A stretch of 32,361 nt of DNA from Dactylosporangium sp. AC04546 (GTDB lineage: Bacteria; Actinomycetota; Actinomycetes; Mycobacteriales; Micromonosporaceae), in assembly GCF_022095675.1 (NCBI RefSeq), contig NZ_JAHYSG010000132.1, positions 1 through 32,361 on the forward strand. The letters run 5' to 3'. The position numbers and the translations under genes are program-made. This document shows positions 16,878 to 24,576 of this stretch, in pieces (position 1 is the first letter of the stretch; every line of letters starts with the position of its first letter). The notes beneath the pieces are model-generated. The model searched no databases. It saw only the letters and a list, made by a program, of their open reading frames with translations, and was not told the origin of the DNA.

Positions 16878-18217
16878 CGGGGCTCCCGGAGCGCGCGGGC
16901 GGACTTGGCCAGGGCCGCGGCCACGGTGATCTCGTCCACGGTGGACAGCACGCCGTCCTGGACCACCGCGCGGCCGCCCACGAGCAGCAGGCGCAGCGTC
17001 GCCGGCGGACCGAAGACCAGGGCCGCCACCGGGTCGGCGATGCCGGCGTGGCCCAGGCCGTCGAGGCGCCACAGGGCGATGTCGGCGAGCTTGCCCGGCT
17101 CCAGCGAGCCGAGCTCGTCGGCGCGGCCGAGGCAGCGCGCGCCGCCCATGGTGCCCAGCGCCAGGGACTCCCGCGCGGTCAGCGCGGCGGGGCCGCCGCG
17201 CAGGCGGGCGAGGTACATCGCCTGGCGCAGCTCCGGGCCGAGCTGGCCGGCCTCCTGGGAGGCGGCGCCGTCGACGCCGAGGCCGACCGGGGCGCCGGCG
17301 TCGAGCAGGTCGCGGACCCGGGCGATCCCGGCGCCCAGCCGGCCGTTGGAGCTGGGGCAGTGCGCGACGCCGGTGCCGGTGGCGCCCAGCCGGGCCACCG
17401 CGCCGTCGTCGAGGTGCACCGCGTGGGCGAGCCAGACGTCGGGGCCGAGCCAGCCCAGGCGCTCGGCGTACTCGACCGGGGTGCAGCCGTGGACCTCCCG
17501 GCAGTACGACTCCTCCTCGACCGTCTCGGCGAGGTGCGTGTGCAGGCGCACGCCCTCGGCCCGGGCGAGGTCGGCCGCCTCGCGCATCAGGCGCGGCGTG
17601 ACGGAGAAGGGGCTGCACGGCGCGACCGCGATCCGCACCATCGCGCCCGGCGACGGGTCGTGGAAGCGGTCGATCGCCGCCTTCGTCGCGGCAAGGGCGG
17701 CGTCGGTGTCCTCGACGACGGAGTCCGGGGGCAGGCCGCCGTCCTTGACGGAGAGGTCCATCGAGCCGCGGGTCGGGTGGAACCGCAGCCCGACCTCGGC
17801 CGCCGCGTCGATCTCGGCGCCGAGCAGGTCGCCGCCGTCGCGCGGGAAGACGTAGTGGTGGTCGGTCGTGGTGGTGCAGCCGGAGAGCGCCAGCTGCGCG
17901 AGGCCGGCGGACGCGGCGGCGTGCACGGCGCCGGCGTCGATGCGGGCCCAGACCGGGTACAGCTCGGTGAGCCAGCCGAACAGGATCTCCTGCTGGGCGA
18001 GGGCGCGGGTGGCCCACTGGTACAGGTGGTGGTGGGTGTTGACCAGGCCGGGGGTGGCGAGGCAGCCGGTGCCGTCGACGCGCGTGACGCCGGCGCCCTG
18101 GTAGGTGCCGGGGCCGACGGCCACGATCCGGTCGCCGGCGACGACGACGTGGCCCTCCTCGAACTCGGTGCCGGCGCCGTCGACGGTGGCCACCGCGCAG
18201 TGCTCGATGACGATCAT
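16874..18217 (-). CDS. 8-oxoguanine deaminase (amidohydrolase)
   Basis: 447 residues from ATG 18217, overlapping the FeS-subunit stop by 4 nt (ATGA). A COG0402-type amidohydrolase with metal ligands in TPGLVNTHHHLYQWATRA (His62, His64), LHTHLAETVEEESYC, LAHAVHLDD and VGLGVDGAAS (Asp). The combination GLVNTHHHLYQ, SGCTTTTDHHYVFP, FHPTRGSMDLSVKDGGLPPDSVVED and IAVAPCSPFSVTP is the distinctive pattern of 8-oxoguanine deaminases, which convert 8-oxoguanine to urate and ammonia, rather than guanine deaminase or SAH deaminase. Lying between xanthine dehydrogenase subunit genes and upstream of no other step, it gives a second entry to urate. Odd detail: HCPSSNGRLGAGIA where relatives commonly have CPCSN-RL. 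Confidence 0.88.
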   Translation of the reverse strand: MIVIEHCAVATVDGAGTEFEEGHVVVAGDRIVAVGPGTYQGAGVTRVDGTGCLATPGLVNTHHHLYQWATRALAQQEILFGWLTELYPVWARIDAGAVHAAASAGLAQLALSGCTTTTDHHYVFPRDGGDLLGAEIDAAAEVGLRFHPTRGSMDLSVKDGGLPPDSVVEDTDAALAATKAAIDRFHDPSPGAMVRIAVAPCSPFSVTPRLMREAADLARAEGVRLHTHLAETVEEESYCREVHGCTPVEYAERLGWLGPDVWLAHAVHLDDGAVARLGATGTGVAHCPSSNGRLGAGIARVRDLLDAGAPVGLGVDGAASQEAGQLGPELRQAMYLARLRGGPAALTARESLALGTMGGARCLGRADELGSLEPGKLADIALWRLDGLGHAGIADPVAALVFGPPATLRLLLVGGRAVVQDGVLSTVDEITVAAALAKSARALREPR

Positions 18218-18672
18218 GACGCGGCGGCCAGCTTGACCGCGGCCACGATGTTCTCGTAGCCGGTGCACCGGCACAGGTTGCCGGCGAGCGCCTCGCGGAT
18301 GTCCGGCTCGCTCGGATGCGGGATGCGTTCCAGCAGGTCGTGTACCGCGACGACGAGGCCCGGGGTGCAGAACCCGCACTGGACGGCGCCGGCGTGCAGG
18401 AACGCCCGCTGGACGGGGTGGAGTTCGTCGGGGGCCGCCAGCCCTTCGACGGTGCGGACCGTGCGGCCCTCCGCCTGGCCGGCCGCGACCAGGCAGGAGC
18501 AGACGGGCACGTCGTCGAGGTACACCGTGCAGGAGCCGCACTCGCCCTGCTCGCAGGCGTTCTTGGCGCCCGGCAGCCCGAGCCGCTCGCGCAGCACGTA
18601 GAGCAGGCTCTCGCCCTCCCACACGTCGTCGGCCCGCATCGGCTCGCCGTTGACCGTCACGTTCACCCGCAT
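18214..18672 (-). CDS. xdhC: Xanthine dehydrogenase, 2Fe-2S subunit
   Basis: 152 residues from ATG 18672. Two [2Fe-2S] motifs: plant-ferredoxin-like NACEQGECGSCTVYLDDVPV with Cys40, 45, 48 and 60, and the second helical cluster CGFCTPG (Cys99, Cys102) with CRCTGY (Cys134, Cys136). All eight ligands are intact. It carries electrons from the Mo site to FAD. The start overlaps the FAD gene by 10 nt and the stop overlaps the 8-oxoguanine deaminase start by 4 nt, so this subunit and its Mo partner are separated by the deaminase gene. A longer in-frame start to 18840 lies within the FAD gene. Confidence 0.94.
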   Translation of the reverse strand: MRVNVTVNGEPMRADDVWEGESLLYVLRERLGLPGAKNACEQGECGSCTVYLDDVPVCSCLVAAGQAEGRTVRTVEGLAAPDELHPVQRAFLHAGAVQCGFCTPGLVVAVHDLLERIPHPSEPDIREALAGNLCRCTGYENIVAAVKLAAAS

Positions 18673-19514
18673 CGGTACTCCTCCCACGCCCAGCGCAGCG
18701 TCCGCCCGCCGAGGACCTTGAGGGCGTGCCGCCGGTAGGCGGCGCTGCCCCGCACGTCGTCGATCGGCCGGGCCGCCGCGGCGACCAGCTCGCCGAACCG
18801 TTCGACGGTCGCCGCCGGCAGCGGATCCCGGCTGTCCCACGGCAGTTCGGCCCCGAACGACTCAGCCTCCGCGGCCCGGAGCGGGGTCGGGCCGGCCGAG
18901 CCGATGCCGGTGCCGACGCGCCGCTCGGCCGGGTGCAGCGCGAGGGCGAACGAGCAGACGGCGATGACCATGGCGTTGCGGGTGCCGACCTTCGCGAACT
19001 GCTGCGGACCGCCGTTCGCCGGCATGATGAATGCGGCGATGAGCTCGTGCTGCTCCAGCGCGCTGCGTTTGGGGCCGGCGAAGAAGTCCTCGACCGGGAT
19101 CGTCCTGCTTCCGTTGACGCTGTGTACTTCGACGGCAGCGCCCGCGGCCAGCAGCGGCGGGTGCGCGTCGCCGGCTGGCGAGGCCGAGCCGAGGTTGCCG
19201 CCCACCGTGCCGCGGTTGCGGATCTGCGGGGAGCCGACCGTCCGGGCCGCCATCGCCAGGCCGGGCAGTCGGCCGCCGAGCTCGTCGATGAGGCGGCGGT
19301 AGGTGACGCCGGCCCCGATGCGCAGCCGGTCGCCGTCGGGCGCCCACTCCGTGAGCTCCGCGACGCGGGTGAGGTCGAGCAGGGCCCGCGGGCGGCGGCG
19401 GTCGAAGTTGAGCTCGACCATGACGTCGGTCCCGCCCGCGATCGGCACCGCGTCCGGGTGCTCGGCCTTGGCGGCGAGCGCCTCGTCCCAGGTGGACGGC
19501 CTCAGAAAGTCCAC
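18663..19514 (-). CDS. xdhB: Xanthine dehydrogenase, FAD-binding subunit
   Basis: 283 residues from GTG 19514 (VDFLRPSTWDEAL), overlapping the uricase stop by 13 nt. FAD-binding PCMH-type motifs are present: VPIAGGTDVMVELNF, GAGVTYRRLIDE, RTVGSPQIRNRGTVGGNLGSASPAGDAHPPLLA (flavin diphosphate binding), followed by the C-terminal CO-dehydrogenase flavoprotein domain (FAKVGTRNAMVIAVCSFALAL). It takes electrons from the FeS subunit and reduces NAD+ or another acceptor. Length matches separate FAD subunits of split xanthine dehydrogenases. Confidence 0.93.
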   Translation of the reverse strand: MDFLRPSTWDEALAAKAEHPDAVPIAGGTDVMVELNFDRRRPRALLDLTRVAELTEWAPDGDRLRIGAGVTYRRLIDELGGRLPGLAMAARTVGSPQIRNRGTVGGNLGSASPAGDAHPPLLAAGAAVEVHSVNGSRTIPVEDFFAGPKRSALEQHELIAAFIMPANGGPQQFAKVGTRNAMVIAVCSFALALHPAERRVGTGIGSAGPTPLRAAEAESFGAELPWDSRDPLPAATVERFGELVAAAARPIDDVRGSAAYRRHALKVLGGRTLRWAWEEYRCG

Positions 19515-20335
19515 ACAACCTCCTCCGGCACTTCCACGCCGTCGCGGCGCACGACGCCCTCGATCAGCCCGTACGGCCGGTCGGCGGCGTAGTAGACCTC
19601 GTTCGGGTTGTCCATGCCGAACGGCGCCAGGTCGACGAGGAAGTGGTGTTTGTTGGGCAGCGACAGCTTCACCTCGACGACCTCGGGGCAGCGCTCCAGG
19701 ACGCGGGATCCCATGCTGTACAGCGTCTGCTGGAGGGCCAGGCTGTGGGTGTCGGCGAACGCGTCCACCAGGGCCTGCTTCGCGGTCCGCGGGTCGGCGC
19801 CGTCGTGGCGCCAGGTGGCGTTCACCGAGGTGGCGAGGATGCGGTCGCGGGTCTCGGGGAGCGTCGTGTACTGGTCCTGGACGAAGCCGTGGAACTCGGA
19901 GTCGGTCGTCTTGAGCAGGACCAGGTCCTTGACGCCGCTGACGGTCTGGGTCCCGTGATGTCCATGGTGGACGGTGGCGGTGCGGGTCTCGCCGGTCTTC
20001 TCGAAGGTGTGCCTGCCGTCGACCTTGCGCCAGAGGTACTGCTCGATGCTCACCCGGGCCTCGTGGATGCCGTCCTGGCTCTGGACGAAGTGCTCCGCGA
20101 GCCTTCGCGCGAACGACTCGATGCCGGCGATGCCGTGCCGGGCGAAGGCGTAGACCGTGTTCTTCTGGGTGTCGGTGGGCAGCACGCCGCTGTTGTCGCC
20201 GGTGAGGTGGCTGGCGGCCAGGTCGCCGCGCAGCGCGACGCTGACGTTGAGGTCGGTGAGCTCGTCGCCGTCAGGGCGCCGGTCGACGCGCACGATCCGG
20301 ATCTCGGCCTTGCCGTACTGGTTGGATCCGAGCAT
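19502..20335 (-). CDS. uox: Urate oxidase (cofactor-free uricase)
   Basis: 277 residues from ATG 20335, immediately following the HIU hydrolase stop (TGAATG). Uricase signatures: NQYGKAEIRIVRV, SGVLPTDTQKNTVYAFAR with the active-site Thr, a central KDLVLLKTTDSEFHGFVQD and the later LPNKHHFLVDL (catalytic His). It oxidises urate with O2 to 5-hydroxyisourate plus H2O2 as a homotetramer without cofactors. In the operon it sits between the two downstream-step genes (uraD, uraH) and xanthine dehydrogenase, and its product is the substrate of the preceding gene. No catalase is nearby to remove the peroxide. Confidence 0.97.
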   Translation of the reverse strand: MLGSNQYGKAEIRIVRVDRRPDGDELTDLNVSVALRGDLAASHLTGDNSGVLPTDTQKNTVYAFARHGIAGIESFARRLAEHFVQSQDGIHEARVSIEQYLWRKVDGRHTFEKTGETRTATVHHGHHGTQTVSGVKDLVLLKTTDSEFHGFVQDQYTTLPETRDRILATSVNATWRHDGADPRTAKQALVDAFADTHSLALQQTLYSMGSRVLERCPEVVEVKLSLPNKHHFLVDLAPFGMDNPNEVYYAADRPYGLIEGVVRRDGVEVPEEVVWTF

Positions 20336-20638
20336 TCAGCTCCCCCGGTAGGTCGAGTATCCGAACGGGCTCAGCAGTAGCGGCACGTGGTGGTGGCGCC
20401 CGTCCACGACGGTGAACGAGACGGCCACCTCGGGGTAGAAGGCGTCGGGCCCGTGATACGCGAGGATGTCGAAGACGAGCCGGTAGCGGCCGTGGGTCGT
20501 CTCCTGGTCCCAGCGCAGGCGCCCGTCCGTGTCGGTGCGCCCGGCACCCAGGACGGTGCCATCCTTCTCGAGGCGGATCGGCACACCCGCGGCCGGCACG
20601 CCGCGGGCGGTGTCGAGGACGTGCGTCGAGATGCTCAA
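20336..20638 (-). CDS. uraH: 5-hydroxyisourate hydrolase (transthyretin-like)
   Basis: 100 residues from a TTG start at 20638 that overlaps the uraD stop (TTGA). Motifs: SISTHVLDTARGVPA (His6), a conserved Arg in TDTDGRLRW (Arg40), HHHVPLLLSPFGYS (His84) and the diagnostic C-terminal YRGS tetrapeptide of HIU hydrolases. It converts 5-hydroxyisourate to OHCU. The TTG is chosen because homologues begin exactly at this LSTHVLD element and no ATG or GTG in frame lies close; a longer frame reaching 20851 runs over uraD. A weak start in a re-initiation position suggests coupling to uraD translation. Confidence 0.92.
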   Translation of the reverse strand: MSISTHVLDTARGVPAAGVPIRLEKDGTVLGAGRTDTDGRLRWDQETTHGRYRLVFDILAYHGPDAFYPEVAVSFTVVDGRHHHVPLLLSPFGYSTYRGS

Positions 20639-21117
20639 GGAGTGACCAGCCGCTCGAGCCGCAGCTCGACGATCTTCCGCAGCTCGCCGCGGACGACGGT
20701 CCGCTCGGTCTCGTCGTCGTTGCCGAGCCGCCCGCGCGCGGCGACGAGGATCTCGTCGGCCGAGCGGCCGCTGGCGAAGATGAGGAAGAGGTGCCCGAAA
20801 CGCTCCTCGTAGGCCCGGTTGACGCTGCGGAGCTCGTCCTCGGCGCCCCACACGCCGGACTGCTCGTGGCGGGACCAGGCGGCCTCCGTCTGCTCACCGG
20901 CCGGCTTCTCGCCGATGCGCGGGTGGGCGTCGAGCGCCTGTCTCAGGTCGGTCCAGCCCAGGTCGTCGAACGCGGCCACGCCGGCGACGACCAGGTCGGC
21001 GGAGGTTGGATACGGCCGTCCGGCCGCAACGCGAGCGGCCCAGCCCGGCGAGGCGCAGCAGGCCAGCAGAGCCTCCGCCGCAGCCTCGGGCGCCAGGTCG
21101 TTGAACCGGTCGAGCAT
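20635..21117 (-). CDS. uraD: OHCU decarboxylase
   Basis: 160 residues from ATG 21117 with GAGAGGGGGG upstream. Family signatures: the catalytic His in ALDAHPRIGEK (His65), SRHEQSGVWGAEDELRSVNRAYEERFGHLFLIFASGRSADEIL, and RLGNDDETERTVVRGELRKI. It decarboxylates 2-oxo-4-hydroxy-4-carboxy-5-ureidoimidazoline to (S)-allantoin. It is the first gene of the ten-gene purine operon, with a perfect inverted repeat 16-40 nt upstream. The stop overlaps uraH by 4 nt. Confidence 0.95.
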   Translation of the reverse strand: MLDRFNDLAPEAAAEALLACCASPGWAARVAAGRPYPTSADLVVAGVAAFDDLGWTDLRQALDAHPRIGEKPAGEQTEAAWSRHEQSGVWGAEDELRSVNRAYEERFGHLFLIFASGRSADEILVAARGRLGNDDETERTVVRGELRKIVELRLERLVTP

Positions 21118-21132
21118 GGCCCCCCTCTCGGT

Positions 21133-21157
21133 ATCCTCGGCACCCTACTCCGAGGAT
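21133..21157. promoter_or_regulatory. Candidate operator for the purine operon
   Basis: Perfect 8-bp inverted repeat, ATCCTCGG at 21133-21140 and CCGAGGAT at 21150-21157, with a 9-nt spacer, 16 nt upstream of the uraD ATG. Its size and position suit a dimeric repressor such as a GntR, TetR or IclR type; which one cannot be told. It also lies in the shared region with the divergent AAA ATPase gene, so it may control both. Read leftwards TTGAAA at about 21158-21163 could be a -35. Confidence 0.5.
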
Positions 21158-21264
21158 GTTTCAAGTCCAGCCCTGCTTTCTTGTCGCCCGAACACTCCGA
21201 TTATGCCCCTTTCGTCGGACGTTGGACGGCCGCCGGGATGTTCCTTCGTGGCAGACTCGAACAC

Positions 21265-22542
21265 ATGGCCGACACCACCCTGCGTCCGGCCGTCGAGGTT
21301 GTCGCCGCCTCGGGCCGGGAGCTGCGCATTGTCGACGGCCACCTGATCGAGGCGGGCGGGCCTCCCCGGCCGTTGGGCCATGACCTGCCCGAGCGCGGGG
21401 TCGAGCTGACCGTCGGCCCGGACGGCTACGCGGCGCGATGGGTGCGCAGCTCGTTCAGCCTGCCCGCGTTCGCCAGGATGTTCGCCGGCGGCGCCGCGGG
21501 CGGGGCACTGTTCCGGCTGCTCGGCCTGCCCGGGGCGGTGCTCGGCGCGGTCGTGGCGGTCGGCATCGCACGCTCGACCCGCCCGTCGCCCGACGTCGAC
21601 GTCGACCCGCGGGTCACGGTCGTCGAGGACGGGCCCGACCTGGTCGTGCGCAGCGCCTCGCTGCCCGCCCTGATGCTGACCGTGATGCAGCTGACCGGCG
21701 CCGAGGGCCCGGTCACGGTGAGCCCGGTCGCCGCCGCTTCGGCCGGGGTGCGCCTCGACGACGTGGGCGGCCTCGAGGACGTGGTGGCCCAGTTCCGCGA
21801 CGTCGCCGTGTCGTTCCGCCACCCGGACGTCATGGCCCGCTGGGGCGCGACCCGCCCGCAGGGCATCCTGCTCTACGGCCCGCCCGGCACCGGCAAGACG
21901 ATGCTCGCCCAGGCCCTGGCCCACGAGATCGGCGGCGACCTGCGCGAGATCCGCACGCCGGAGATCCTCGACAAGTGGGTCGGCAACTCGGAGAAGAACA
22001 TCCAGCGGATCTTCGCCGAGGCCCGCCACCTGCGCGAGCCGACCGTCCTGCTCTTCGACGAGTTCGACTCCATCATCACCTACACCGGCCAGGCCTTCGA
22101 CGCCGCCGGCCAGATGATCAACGCGGTGGCGGGCATCTTCAAGCAGGAGATGAACAGCCTGATCGCGGAGAACCCGAACGTCATCGTCGTGGCCACGACG
22201 AACTTTCCCGACCGGGTGGACGCGTCGCTGGTCCGCTCGGGCCGCTTCGACCTGAAGCTGGCCGTGCCCGTCCCGTCCCGCCGCGCCCGCGCCCAGATCC
22301 TGGCCAAGCTGCTGCGCGGCCTGATCGCCCGCCACGAGCGGCCGGGCTTCCGTATGTTCGCCGACGACGTGGACACGGACGCGCTGGCGGCCGAGTCTCC
22401 GGGCCTGACGGGCGCGGACCTCAAGGAGGCCTTGCGCCGGGCCCAGCTCGACAAAGCGATGCAGGAGGCCCGCTCGGGCGTCCCGGCCGGGCCGATTGCC
22501 CAGGCCGACCTGCTGGCCGCCCTGGGCAATCTCCGTTCCTAG
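21265..22542 (+). CDS. Membrane-anchored AAA+ ATPase without protease domain
   Basis: 425 residues from ATG 21265 (an ATG at 21238 adds 9 residues; no strong ribosome-binding site decides). Residues 1-70 form a small beta-rich domain. A hydrophobic stretch at about 72-102 (Gly/Ala/Leu-rich) is a probable membrane hairpin or helix. Residues 160-400 are a classic AAA domain: VRLDDVGGLEDVVAQF, Walker A GPPGTGKT (205-212), Walker B LLFDEFDS (Asp265/Glu266), sensor 1 TTNFPD (Asn313), Arg finger in RSGRFDLK, then the C-terminal helical lid (ESPGLTGADLKEALRRAQ). It resembles FtsH or CDC48-type ATPases but ends after the lid with no HExxH peptidase, so it would remodel or extract partners. It is divergent from the purine operon. 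Confidence 0.88.
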   Translation: MADTTLRPAVEVVAASGRELRIVDGHLIEAGGPPRPLGHDLPERGVELTVGPDGYAARWVRSSFSLPAFARMFAGGAAGGALFRLLGLPGAVLGAVVAVGIARSTRPSPDVDVDPRVTVVEDGPDLVVRSASLPALMLTVMQLTGAEGPVTVSPVAAASAGVRLDDVGGLEDVVAQFRDVAVSFRHPDVMARWGATRPQGILLYGPPGTGKTMLAQALAHEIGGDLREIRTPEILDKWVGNSEKNIQRIFAEARHLREPTVLLFDEFDSIITYTGQAFDAAGQMINAVAGIFKQEMNSLIAENPNVIVVATTNFPDRVDASLVRSGRFDLKLAVPVPSRRARAQILAKLLRGLIARHERPGFRMFADDVDTDALAAESPGLTGADLKEALRRAQLDKAMQEARSGVPAGPIAQADLLAALGNLRS

Positions 22543-22547
22543 CTCCC

Positions 22548-23966
22548 CTAGCTCCGCGACCGCTTGAGGATCGGGGCCAGGCTCAGTACCAAGCCGACCA
22601 CCGCGACCACGGCCACCAGGTCGATGCCCGGCCGGTAGTGGTCGAAGGCCGCCGCGACCCCCGAGACCAGCGCCGTCACCACGGCCAGGACCAGCGCCGC
22701 GCCGACCTGGCCCGAGGTCTGGACCAGGCCGCTGGCCAGGCCCTGCTCGCTGTCGGCGATGCCGTCCGTGGCCTGGGCCATGATGGCGCTGAAGCCGAAC
22801 GCGAAGCCGCCGCCCAGCAGGAGCATCGTCGGCAGGATCGACGTCACGTAGTCCGGGCGGTCGCCCGCGGTCAGCAGGAACCAGCCGTAGCCGAGGCTCA
22901 TCGACAGCATCGACGAGACGATCAGTGGGGCCGTGCCGTACCGCGTGACGAGCCGGCCGACGAACGGTGACGCGAACGCGACCAGGAGGCCCGCCGGGAG
23001 CAGGGCCAGCGCCATTCGCAGCGGGGACCAGTGCAGGACGTCCTGGAGGTACAGCGTCATCATGAACTGGAAGCTCAGGTAGGACCCGAAGAGCGCCACC
23101 ATGCTGACGTTGGCCCGCACGATCGACCCGACCCGCAGGATCCCGAGGCGGATCAGCGGATGCGGCACCTTCCGCTCCACGAGCACGAACCCGGCCAGCA
23201 GCGCGGCCGCGAGCACGGCCGAGCCGATCGTCACCGGGTCCAGCCAGCCGCGGTCCGGCGCCGACACGACGGTGTACACGGCCAGGAGCATGCCGCCGAC
23301 GAGCGTCACCGCGCCGGCCAGGTCGTGACCGCCCTCCGCGGCCGGCCGGTCGCGCGGGATGAGCAGGGCGCCGGCCACCAGCGCGGCGATCGCGATCGGG
23401 ACCGGGATCAGGAACGTCCAGCGCCAGCCGACGCTGGTGAGCAGGCCGCCGAGGATGAGGCCGGACGAGTACCCGCTCGCGCCGAACACCGAGAACACCG
23501 ACAGCGCCCGGTTGCGGGCCGGCCCCTCGGGGAACGTCGTGGTCAGGATGGACAGAGCGGTCGGCGCCGTGAAGGCCGCGGCGAGCCCCTTCACGAACCG
23601 CGTGGCGATGAGCAGCGTCCCGTCGTCGACGAGCCCGCCGATGAGCGAGGCCACCGCGAACACGCCGAGCGCGACGAGGAACACCCGCCGCCGCCCGAGC
23701 AGGTCCGCGGTCCGGCCGCCGAGGAGCAGCAGGCCGCCGTACCCGAGCACGTACCCGTTGACGATCCACTGCAGAGACGTCGTCGACAGCCCGAGCTCGG
23801 TGCCGATGGAGGGCAGCGCCACACCCACCATGGAGACGTCGAGCGCGTCGAGGAAGAGCACCGCGCACAGTACGGCGAGCACTCCCCACAGCCGAGTGGA
23901 GTTGACCGGTGGGGCCGAGGCTTCCGCACGTACCCCCGTGAGTGTCGTAGTCACGGTTGGCGACAC
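22548..23966 (-). CDS. MFS efflux transporter, DHA2 (EmrB/QacA) type
   Basis: 472 residues from GTG 23966. About 14 transmembrane helices. Motif A is present as GGRTADLLGRRRVFL after the second helix, and motif D-like LDVSMVGVALPSIGTELG in the first, both typical of drug:H+ antiporters. GYSSGLILGGLLTSVGWRWTFLIPVPI is the antiporter motif C region. It would export amphipathic drugs or toxic metabolites. The start is uncertain: the frame is open to 24011 with several ATG/GTG codons, but the upstream ones fall inside the palindromic operator region. It is convergent with the AAA gene (5-nt gap) and divergent from the MarR regulator, its likely controller. Confidence 0.88.
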   Translation of the reverse strand: MSPTVTTTLTGVRAEASAPPVNSTRLWGVLAVLCAVLFLDALDVSMVGVALPSIGTELGLSTTSLQWIVNGYVLGYGGLLLLGGRTADLLGRRRVFLVALGVFAVASLIGGLVDDGTLLIATRFVKGLAAAFTAPTALSILTTTFPEGPARNRALSVFSVFGASGYSSGLILGGLLTSVGWRWTFLIPVPIAIAALVAGALLIPRDRPAAEGGHDLAGAVTLVGGMLLAVYTVVSAPDRGWLDPVTIGSAVLAAALLAGFVLVERKVPHPLIRLGILRVGSIVRANVSMVALFGSYLSFQFMMTLYLQDVLHWSPLRMALALLPAGLLVAFASPFVGRLVTRYGTAPLIVSSMLSMSLGYGWFLLTAGDRPDYVTSILPTMLLLGGGFAFGFSAIMAQATDGIADSEQGLASGLVQTSGQVGAALVLAVVTALVSGVAAAFDHYRPGIDLVAVVAVVGLVLSLAPILKRSRS

Positions 23967-24018
23967 TAAATGCATGCGCATCCAATGTCCACGCACAAGT
24001 TGCTTGCGCATTTAATGC
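23967..24018. promoter_or_regulatory. Palindromic operator region between MFS and MarR genes
   Basis: TAAATGC at 23967-23973 is the inverted partner of GCATTTA at 24008-24014, and the second overlaps a compact palindrome GCATTTAATGC (24008-24018, 5-bp arms around a central T). Copies of TGCGCA occur beside both (23975-23980 and 24005-24010). This AT-richer stretch in a divergent MarR/transporter gap is the expected binding site of the regulator. Confidence 0.55.
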
Positions 24019-24047
24019 TCGTGCAATTTCATACTTTGCGGAGTAGG

Positions 24048-24434
24048 ATGCGGCGCATGACGTCGGAGGGGGTGCTGGTCGAGCGCTGGCGCTCCCTGCT
24101 GACCAGCTACAACGAGGTGGCCGGCCACCTGGAGCGGGCCCTGCAGGACCGGCACAGCCTGACACTGAGCGAGTTCGAGATCCTGGACCGTCTCATCGCG
24201 CAGGAGTGTGAGAAGCGCCGCATGCAGGATCTCGCCTCCGACATGTACCTCAGCCAGAGCGCGCTGTCCCGCGCGGTGGCCCGCCTGGAGAAGGCCGGCC
24301 TGGTGGAGCGCGCACTGTGCGAGGCCGACCGCCGCGGCGTCTTCGTGAAGATCACCCCCACCGGCCTGGCCCGCCACACGGCGGCCCGCACGACGCACCT
24401 GGCCATCCTGGCGGAGCACCTCCAGCCGGCCTAG
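24048..24434 (+). CDS. MarR-family transcriptional regulator
   Basis: 128 residues from ATG 24048 (GGAG at 24040; ATG 24057 is a close alternative, and the frame extends upstream to 23970 over the operator). MarR layout: helix SLLTSYNEVAGHLERALQ, winged helix DLASDMYLSQSALSRAVARLEKAGLVERALCEADRRGVFVKITPTG (recognition helix SQSALSRAVARLE), then a C-terminal dimer helix that is short here. The divergent DHA2 efflux gene is the likely target, as in many drug-responsive MarR systems. The ligand is unknown. Confidence 0.88.
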   Translation: MRRMTSEGVLVERWRSLLTSYNEVAGHLERALQDRHSLTLSEFEILDRLIAQECEKRRMQDLASDMYLSQSALSRAVARLEKAGLVERALCEADRRGVFVKITPTGLARHTAARTTHLAILAEHLQPA

Positions 24435-24576
24435 CCGCCGGGACAGCATTAACCAAGCGAGCACTGCAACGTCCCGGGCGACATTTCCGATTTGTCGGAT
24501 GCGAGGCGGCCGAGGCCCGGCGTTGGCCGGTTCGCGGCGGCCCTCGACCATCCGCGCCGAGCGGGTGAGCCAGCAT

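Noticed and set aside
14373..17855. 1160-codon plus-strand open frame across the xanthine dehydrogenase genes
   Set aside because: Shadow of G/C third positions; translation is His/Arg/Val-rich low-quality sequence. Three motif-rich minus-strand genes occupy the stretch.
22247..22436. Possible peptidase or second domain hidden at the end of the AAA gene
   Set aside because: The sequence here is the Arg-finger and helical lid of the AAA fold; no HExxH or other catalytic motif follows before the stop.
21145..24165. 1006-codon minus-strand frame covering the AAA and MFS region
   Set aside because: Its translation is shadow-like; the AAA protein (plus) and the MFS protein (minus, other frame) explain the interval.
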